A stretch of DNA of 32,099 bases from Actibacterium sp. 188UL27-1 (lineage in GTDB: Bacteria > Pseudomonadota > Alphaproteobacteria > Rhodobacterales > Rhodobacteraceae). The notes beneath the pieces were generated by a model, which saw only the letters and a list, made by a program, of their open reading frames with translations, made no database searches and was not told the DNA's origin. How positions within the stretch are numbered: the first letter of the stretch is position 1; each line of letters opens with the position of its first letter. The translations under genes were made by a program, and so were the position numbers. Of the stretch, positions 27,505-32,099 are shown piece by piece. The stretch covers positions 50,264-82,362 of the forward strand of contig NZ_JAFEUL010000020.1 in assembly GCF_016901225.1 (NCBI RefSeq), given 5' to 3'.

Positions 27505-28456
27505 ATCGCACCCGATGGCACAGCGTGGAGGGATCATGCAAAATCCCATCATAGGCGGCATGTAAATCGTCGAACGCTGTCTCGCCCGAGATCAGGACAT
27601 CCAGCGCAGGGTCATTCAAAAGCGCCAGCGCCTTGCCCAACCTGCGGCCGAAATCCCAACGCGCGGCCTGTTTGGCAGGCACCCGCCCGACCTGAGAGCT
27701 GATGATCCGTAATCGGCGCTGGTGAAACCGGCCGCCCAGCGGCACTTCGGTGCGTTGCGTGCCGTACCAGCTGGCCTCGACCACAGTTGCCTCGGTCCCG
27801 GCCAGAGCGATCCCAAGCGACAAACCGGCAGAACTGGCCGAGGCATGGATGACGATATCGGCTTCCTCCGGTGCTGTATCTGGCGTGGCAAAATCACAGC
27901 CCAGTGCGGCGGCGATGGCAGCCCGGCCGGGGTCGAGGTCCACCAATGTCACCTCGGTCCCGGGTATCCGGGCCGCGAGATAGCCCGCCAGCGCGCCCAC
28001 CACGCCACAACCCACGACCACCACACGGTCGCCGATGCTGATCCCCGCATCCCAGGTGATGTTCACGGCGGTTTCCATATTTGCCGCCAGCACGGCCCGG
28101 GCGGCAGGCACATCCACAGGCACGGAAAGCGCCATATGGGAGGGCACAGCAAAACGGGTCTGATGTGGAAACAGGCTGAACACAACCTCGCCTTGCCGAT
28201 CACCGCCCTGCACCTCGCCCACGGCGGCATACCCGTATTTCACCGGAAAGGTAAAATCCCCATCCTGAAACGGCGCGCGCATGCTGGCATGTTCGGATAC
28301 GGGCACCTGGCCCTGGTAAACCAGACGCTCTGTCCCGCGGCTGATCCCGGTGAACAAGGTCTTGATGTCCAACTCGCCATCGCCAGCGTGATAGGTCGTG
28401 TCACGCGGCACGGCCTGTTGCGCATTGGTGATCCACAGCGCGCGCGCGACTGTCAC
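27494..28456 (-). CDS. MDR-family dehydrogenase without zinc ligands (BchC-like)
   Basis: A 320-residue medium-chain dehydrogenase. The Rossmann motif GCGVVG is near residues 148-153 (DRVVVVGCGVVGALAGYLAA), followed by TLVDLDPGR. Where zinc enzymes have GxCGSD this protein has GISRGTERLVYQG, and there is no GHE and no four-cysteine lobe. The GIS-GTER motif resembles BchC-type (bacteriochlorophyllide) dehydrogenases. GTG start at 28456 overlaps the RibA stop by four bases (GTGA). It probably oxidises or reduces a hydroxyl or keto group on a pathway intermediate; there is no bacteriochlorophyll gene nearby, so a direct BchC role is unlikely. Confidence 0.83.
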   Translation of the reverse strand: MTVARALWITNAQQAVPRDTTYHAGDGELDIKTLFTGISRGTERLVYQGQVPVSEHASMRAPFQDGDFTFPVKYGYAAVGEVQGGDRQGEVVFSLFPHQTRFAVPSHMALSVPVDVPAARAVLAANMETAVNITWDAGISIGDRVVVVGCGVVGALAGYLAARIPGTEVTLVDLDPGRAAIAAALGCDFATPDTAPEEADIVIHASASSAGLSLGIALAGTEATVVEASWYGTQRTEVPLGGRFHQRRLRIISSQVGRVPAKQAARWDFGRRLGKALALLNDPALDVLISGETAFDDLHAAYDGILHDPSTLCHRVRYDG

Positions 28457-29562
28457 AGGCTGTGGCCCGATTTCAGCGCCTTGACCGACAGATAGTCCTG
28501 GTTGTGCATGTTGCGCCCGACACGCAAGGGCAGTTGCTCAACCACGGCGACATCGCCGTCATGAAAGGTCTGCACCTTGGCCGGATTGTTCGTCAAAAGC
28601 CGGATCGCCGAAAATCCCAGAGCGCGTAGCATCCCGGCGGCCACGCGAAAGTCACGCTCATCGTCATCATAGCCGATGCGATGGTTTGCCTCGACCGTGT
28701 CAAGGCCCTGCGCCTGCAAAGCATAGGCGCGCATCTTGTTCGCCAACCCAATGCCCCGCCCTTCTTGATTGAGGTATAACAAAACGCCGGAGCCCTCCTG
28801 CCCCATCCGGGCCAACGCTGCGCGCAGTTGCGGACCGCAATCGCATTTCAGGCTGCCCAGCACATCGCCGGTAAAGCAGGCCGAATGCACGCGCGCCAGA
28901 ACGGGCTGGTTGCGGTCGGGCGTGCCGATCTCTATCGCGTAATGTTCTTTGCCACCGTCAGGGTCGCGGAAGATCTGCAAACGGCCCAGATCATGGGCCT
29001 CCAGCGGTAGCGCCGCCGCGGAGACCTGCGCCAGTGCAGGCGGGATCAGCAAGGCCTCCAGAGCCTGATCCGCCACCAGCGTGGCAAAGGGCAGATCATC
29101 CAGGTTTGCATCATCCTCTACAGTGAATATCGCAACCGCCGGTAACAGCTCCGCCAATTTGACCAGCTTGATCGACAGGCCGTGCAAAGGCGTCTGCAGG
29201 CTGCGGATCATGTGCAAGGGGCCAGCTGGCCGTCGGTCTGCATCAAGCTGCGGGTCGGAAAGATCCTTGAACCACTCAAACCCGGCCGATGCAGGGGGGT
29301 GCAGCCGCACCAAAGGGTCGTCGATATCGCCGACAGCAGGCATGATGGCCTGCGCGCGTTGCGCTGTCAGGATCAGTTCCGGCGTGCCAAGTCGCTGCTG
29401 CAAGGCCTCAAATCGCGCCTGCGACAGTGGTTCGACCGCGATAATGACGGCGCGGTTGCCTTGATGCGTCAGCAGGCAGGGCAACCCCATCGCAAGATCG
29501 CTGCGCGCCCGTGCAAGACGCTCGGCAAGGGTCGGCAAAAGACAATCAGATGTGGTGGGCAT
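28453..29562 (-). CDS. ribA: GTP cyclohydrolase II
   Basis: A 369-residue protein. The C-terminal ~200 residues are a complete GTP cyclohydrolase II, which opens GTP to 2,5-diamino-6-ribosylamino-4(3H)-pyrimidinone 5'-phosphate. Zinc cysteines are Cys229, Cys240 and Cys242 (HSACFTGDVLGSLKCDCG). Other motifs are LNQEGRGIGLANK and LLTNNPAKV. The N-terminal ~190 residues lack the DHBP synthase acidic motif, so this is not an active RibBA; such extensions occur in alphaproteobacterial RibA. The ATG at 29562 lies 20 bases after the RibD stop with GGAAACGAG upstream. It could serve riboflavin synthesis or a dedicated pathway with its operon partners. Confidence 0.92.
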   Translation of the reverse strand: MPTTSDCLLPTLAERLARARSDLAMGLPCLLTHQGNRAVIIAVEPLSQARFEALQQRLGTPELILTAQRAQAIMPAVGDIDDPLVRLHPPASAGFEWFKDLSDPQLDADRRPAGPLHMIRSLQTPLHGLSIKLVKLAELLPAVAIFTVEDDANLDDLPFATLVADQALEALLIPPALAQVSAAALPLEAHDLGRLQIFRDPDGGKEHYAIEIGTPDRNQPVLARVHSACFTGDVLGSLKCDCGPQLRAALARMGQEGSGVLLYLNQEGRGIGLANKMRAYALQAQGLDTVEANHRIGYDDDERDFRVAAGMLRALGFSAIRLLTNNPAKVQTFHDGDVAVVEQLPLRVGRNMHNQDYLSVKALKSGHSL

Positions 29563-29582
29563 GTCAGGGATCTCGTTTCCGG

Positions 29583-30416
29583 TTAAAGGCGGGGGCCCTC
29601 AGCGGGCCGTATTCCACTGGTGCAACAGGCCGCTACGATGGGCAGTGCATCGGCAGGGCTGAGCGCACAATCAAACAAGACGTCGCTACCAAGGTTATAA
29701 ACCGCCGTCTTGGGGCGGCGCGCCTGTGCCAGCGTACCAATGGGAGCAGTCGTCAGGCTTTGCGGGCCCGACCCAATCAGCAACGGTGCAATCGCGACAT
29801 GCAGGCGGTTCAACAAACCCATCTCAAGGAATTGGGTGATGGTGACCCCGCCACCTTCGATCAGGATGCTTTTGAAACCCCGCTGTTGCAGGGCTTTTAG
29901 AATATCTTCGGGGGCGATCCATGGCGCGCGCGGCAGGGTGATCGCCTCAACCCCCGCCGGACGCTCCTTGGCGACCGCCTGGATCACAATGCGTTGGGCC
30001 GACGTATCCGCCAGCAGACGCGCGTCATTGGGCAAACGCCCGTCCGGGTCAATGACCACACGGGCGGGGCTGGTGCCATTGGCCAAACGCACGGTCAGTT
30101 GCGGGTCATCCTGCAAGGCGGTCTTGACCCCGATCACCACCGCATCGGCCAAGGCGCGCAGACGGTGCAGATGGGCCAGACCGTCCTTGCCAGACACATC
30201 CTGTGCATCACCCGTTTCCGTCGCGATACGCCCATCCAGCGATTGGCCGATCTGAGCAAAGACCTGACAAGTGGCTGTCGGCTGCGCCAAGGCACCGTAA
30301 AGTGCCAGCGCCTGCGCCTCACCCCAGGTCCAATCGCCGCAACACAGACAGGCCGCACCCGTTTTCACGTCAAGAATCCTTTCCCATACCTGATGAGTTA
30401 CGTCCACGTGCTGCAT
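29583..30416 (-). CDS. Stand-alone RibD-type reductase
   Basis: A 277-residue protein whose C-terminal ~215 residues are the RibD/DHFR-like reductase domain (QIGQSLDGRIATETGD; ADAVVIGVKTALQDDPQLTVR; ILIEGGGVTITQF). This domain reduces the ribosyl chain of the GTP-derived pyrimidine with NADPH. The deaminase domain of bacterial RibD is absent; instead there are about 65 residues with CLCCGDWTWG near 23-32. The ATG at 30416 follows GGAG and sits one base after the methyltransferase stop. The substrate may be the RibA product, as in fungal/archaeal reductases, or a related molecule. Confidence 0.87.
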   Translation of the reverse strand: MQHVDVTHQVWERILDVKTGAACLCCGDWTWGEAQALALYGALAQPTATCQVFAQIGQSLDGRIATETGDAQDVSGKDGLAHLHRLRALADAVVIGVKTALQDDPQLTVRLANGTSPARVVIDPDGRLPNDARLLADTSAQRIVIQAVAKERPAGVEAITLPRAPWIAPEDILKALQQRGFKSILIEGGGVTITQFLEMGLLNRLHVAIAPLLIGSGPQSLTTAPIGTLAQARRPKTAVYNLGSDVLFDCALSPADALPIVAACCTSGIRPAEGPRL

Positions 30417-30417
30417 T

Positions 30418-31191
30418 TTATTCTCCAACTTTCCGCGGCAGGGCGAGAATATCGGTATGCCCAATGTATCCCGCGGTCTGCGCAACAGTCGCGCGGCGGT
30501 TGGCGGCCCAATCGCCCGCCTGCGCGCAACCTGCCTCTGCCGCAGCCTCCCCGATGCCGATCAGTAAATGATCATGCAGACGCGCCTCTGCCGGTCCCAG
30601 TTCCCATGGGCTGTCGCCCAAACGCACGTCAAACCCGTGCTGGGCAAAAACCTGTGCCGCTGCGTCGCTTGCGGTTGGCCCCAATGCGGGACCGATCCCT
30701 TTATCCGTGCGCTGATGCGCATTGAACGCAGCCGTCACATCGGCATCCGCCGCATGTGGTGGGACCCAGCGCATCACTCCGTTGTAATTGAGCGCCCCGT
30801 AAAACGGGATAGCGGCGGCCCGCAACCTCTGCGCCAACACTGTCACCCACACCAGCGGCATCAGATCCAGCAAGGCGGAGGCTGTGACCAGGCGCACCCC
30901 ATCCAGCGGCAGTTGATCGATATTGCGCAGATCAAAGACCACCTGCTCCGCGCCCGAGTGCCGCGCCTGCGCAATATCCAACAGCGCCTTGTCCCCATCG
31001 ACAAAGCGCCATTGCCATGTGGCGCAGGCGGCATCGCCAAAAGCACGTGCCGTTGATCCTGTCCCACTGCCCAGATCGACCACAATGGCCTCGCTCCCGG
31101 CATGGGTTACGGCCTGCGCCAGCAAGTCGGCGTCGCGTGACGCGTGATCCACCGGTTCGCGCAATGCAAGCCAGTCAGGTGAGAACCCCAC
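30418..31191 (-). CDS. Class I SAM-dependent methyltransferase
   Basis: A 257-residue Rossmann methyltransferase. SAM motif I VVDLGSGTG is at 37-45, then WRFVDGDKALLD (motif II acidic residue), FDLRNIDQLPL and TASALLDLM. I chose the GTG at 31191, two bases after the PTPS-like stop (TAAGGGTG), with GAGGCGG upstream; the longer frame runs into the PTPS-like gene. It lies between the PTPS-like and RibD-type genes in the same operon. The methyl acceptor is unknown; a pterin, pyrimidine or sugar hydroxyl is plausible from context. Confidence 0.85.
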   Translation of the reverse strand: MGFSPDWLALREPVDHASRDADLLAQAVTHAGSEAIVVDLGSGTGSTARAFGDAACATWQWRFVDGDKALLDIAQARHSGAEQVVFDLRNIDQLPLDGVRLVTASALLDLMPLVWVTVLAQRLRAAAIPFYGALNYNGVMRWVPPHAADADVTAAFNAHQRTDKGIGPALGPTASDAAAQVFAQHGFDVRLGDSPWELGPAEARLHDHLLIGIGEAAAEAGCAQAGDWAANRRATVAQTAGYIGHTDILALPRKVGE

Positions 31192-31193
31192 CC

Positions 31194-31589
31194 TTAGATA
31201 TCCGCCTCGTACCAGCCGCGCGCCACATGGCTTTCTTCTAGTGAGACCTTGATGCGGCACACCCGACCGTTATCGCCCAGGCCCGTTGTCTTGGCGGCGT
31301 CGCGCAACTGCTGCCAGATGTAATGGGAGAGGAATTCTGTCGTGGTGATCTTGCCCTTGAAAGCCGGCACCTCGTCCAGATTGGCGTATTTCAGGGGCTT
31401 CAGCGCTTCGGCCAGCGCGTCGAGCGCGAGACCGATATCAACGACTAACCCGTTCTCATCCAGATCCTTGGTATAGAAAGCGGCATCCACCACAAAGGTT
31501 GCCCCATGCATCCCTTGTGCCGGACCGAATACCGGCGAGGGCAAGGAATGGGCGATCATCACATGATCACGAACTTCAACTGCAAACAT
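31194..31589 (-). CDS. PTPS/QueD-like protein with altered active site
   Basis: A 131-residue T-fold protein of the 6-pyruvoyl-tetrahydropterin/6-carboxytetrahydropterin synthase family. By-eye alignment to E. coli QueD keeps the first zinc His (His14 in MIAHSLP), the second (His28 in QGMHGATF), the central VVDIG strand, the TTTEFLSHYIWQQL helix and the late Glu (SLEES). It has Ala30 where the third zinc His should be, Ala24 for the catalytic Cys, and KYANL where the Asp-His pair lies. So standard QueD/PTPS chemistry is unlikely. ATG 31589 has GAGGAAAT upstream. It is the first gene of the operon. Confidence 0.85.
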   Translation of the reverse strand: MFAVEVRDHVMIAHSLPSPVFGPAQGMHGATFVVDAAFYTKDLDENGLVVDIGLALDALAEALKPLKYANLDEVPAFKGKITTTEFLSHYIWQQLRDAAKTTGLGDNGRVCRIKVSLEESHVARGWYEADI

Positions 31590-31612
31590 TATTTCCTCAA
31601 TTCCATCTACAT

Positions 31613-31654
31613 TTCCTGACGCAAGACGACGATGCTCAAATTAGTCGTCAGGAA
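31613..31654 (-). promoter_or_regulatory. Leader hairpin of the six-gene operon
   Basis: On the transcript TTCCTGACG pairs perfectly with CGTCAGGAA (9 bp, 24 bases between). An overlapping alternative pairs GACGAC with GTCGTC; the two share bases and exclude each other. It lies between the TATAAT box and the ribosome site of the PTPS-like gene. No U-run follows. It could be a protein-binding site or a small riboswitch-like element. Confidence 0.5.
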
Positions 31655-31674
31655 CCTATCTACAAATCCAACAT

Positions 31675-31680
31675 ATTATA
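31675..31680 (-). promoter_or_regulatory. Candidate -10 box of the six-gene operon
   Basis: TATAAT on the minus strand in an AT-rich stretch (AAATTGTATAATATG), about 86 bases before the PTPS-like ATG. I see no good TTGACA-type -35 at 17 bases, so an activator or relaxed -35 is likely. Confidence 0.5.
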
Positions 31681-31926
31681 CAATTTAAATCAGGACTTTA
31701 TCGGACTGACCGGGAACCTCCGCCATTGCCAGGATGATGGTGGGCATATTGGCCCATCGTCGGAAACACCTCATTGCAAAGGCTACGGTTGCGCCAACGC
31801 CTGTCACCTGCCAAGTTGGCCTGTGCGGATTATGTTGGCCACTTCGATACCATTCTGTATCGCAAGTGAACCGAAGCCAGACACAGCGTTTGACGAGATA
31901 GCCAACGCCAGAAACCGTTGAGTGGC
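31681..31926. other. Intergenic region before the IS end
   Basis: About 250 bases with no recognisable gene or RNA. Short open frames on both strands give no family match by eye. The left part belongs to the promoter region of the six-gene operon. Confidence 0.5.
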
Positions 31927-32027
31927 TGACCTGGTCCCCTGAAATGTCCTTGATTCAAGGTCAGCCTGTTCTCCAACTGACCTGCTCCCCTGAAATGTCC
32001 GGTGTTTTTGGTTAGCCTGTTCTCCAA
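31927..32027. repeat. Tandem duplicated IS end (two ~50-bp units)
   Basis: Unit one starts TGACCTGGTCCCCTGAAATG at 31927; unit two starts TGACCTGCTCCCCTGAAATG at 31978, period 51. Both end with CAGCCTGTTCTCCAA or TAGCCTGTTCTCCAA. They differ in the middle. The second unit directly precedes the transposase, so it is the likely left end of the IS; the first looks like a second, older end. Confidence 0.75.
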
Positions 32028-32041
32028 GAAGGAGACAGATG

Positions 32042-32099
32042 ATGAAGAGAAGCCGTTTCAGTGAAGAACAGATAATCGGGATATTGAAAGAACATCAGG
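32042..32099 (+). CDS. IS3-family transposase OrfA, start only
   Basis: The reading frame from ATG at 32042 (or the tandem ATG at 32039) gives MKRSRFSEEQIIGILKEHQ, the typical start of the OrfA helix-turn-helix protein of the IS3 family, IS407-like group. AAGGAGA lies about eight bases upstream. The gene is cut by the window edge after 19 codons, so whether OrfA/OrfB are intact is unknown. OrfA binds the element's ends and is fused to the DDE integrase OrfB by programmed frameshifting. Confidence 0.88.
   Translation, partial: MKRSRFSEEQIIGILKEHQ
32042..32099 (+). mobile_element. IS3-family insertion sequence, left part
   Basis: The element probably begins at 31978 (second repeat unit) and extends past the window edge. 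Only its left end and the first codons of OrfA are visible. Confidence 0.75.

Noticed and set aside
31613-31654. Reading the leader hairpin as an intrinsic terminator
   Set aside because: No U-run follows it and the ribosome site of the first gene lies just downstream.
31830-32027. 65-codon minus-strand frame with a repeated ENRL-GHFRG pattern
   Set aside because: The repeat comes from the duplicated IS end, not from a protein.

Overview
This window looks like chromosomal DNA of an alphaproteobacterium, most likely of the Roseobacter/Rhodobacteraceae group. The reasons are the gene families present (TAXI-TRAP transporter, RTX serralysin, DUF4347 giant surface protein, an L-idonate/gluconate module), the moderately high GC codon usage and the strict clustering of short-spaced genes. 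This is inference from gene content; there is no rRNA or other taxonomic marker.

Layout from left to right. (1) 1-6735, minus: the first 2245 codons of a giant repeat-rich secreted or surface protein, cut by the window edge (LEPR motif, DUF4347, DUF11/isopeptide-type repeats, an SdrD-B-like domain, cadherin-like repeats). (2) 7138-9541: a sugar-acid module of gluconokinase and gluconate 5-dehydrogenase (minus) divergent from L-idonate 5-dehydrogenase (plus), with a GntR/IdnR-like palindromic operator between them. (3) About 9640-16146: a gene graveyard. It holds remnants of a LysR regulator, a TAXI-TRAP binding protein, a TRAP fused permease, a sulfatase, a cytochrome P450, a DCC-like protein and an isoprenylcysteine-methyltransferase-like membrane protein, all carrying stops, frameshifts or deletions. 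(4) 16234-18071: a small lipoprotein and a membrane-anchored AraC-type regulator. (5) 18255-21509: a GNAT acetyltransferase and GlcG/HbpS-like protein (minus), divergent from an SMP-30 gluconolactonase and a 6-phosphogluconate dehydrogenase (plus), with a second operator-like site in the divergent region. (6) 21644-25626, minus: a large RTX serralysin-type metalloprotease followed by a YscW/YbaY-like exported protein. (7) About 26100-26420: an AT-rich non-coding island with several palindromes. (8) 26677-31589, minus: a tight six-gene operon of PTPS/QueD-like protein, SAM methyltransferase, RibD-type reductase, GTP cyclohydrolase II, zinc-less BchC-like MDR dehydrogenase and inositol-phosphatase-family enzyme. 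It is preceded by a TATAAT box and a 42-nt leader hairpin. (9) 31927-end: a duplicated IS end and the start of an IS3-family transposase.

How the genes fit together. The sugar-acid genes make a coherent route: idonate to 5-ketogluconate to gluconate to 6-phosphogluconate to ribulose 5-phosphate, with the lactonase feeding gluconate. The two halves lie about 10 kb apart but appear to share an operator, so they probably form one regulon. The dead genes between them look like a former organosulfate uptake and desulfation operon (LysR, TAXI-TRAP, sulfatase) next to a dead membrane-enzyme/P450 cluster.

The best candidate for an undescribed system is the six-gene operon at the right. It combines GTP ring opening (RibA), a stand-alone RibD-type reductase, a PTPS-fold protein that has lost its catalytic residues, a methyltransferase, a dehydrogenase and a sugar-phosphatase-like enzyme. 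This suggests synthesis of a modified GTP-derived (pterin, pyrimidine or deazapurine-like) small molecule whose identity cannot be read from sequence.
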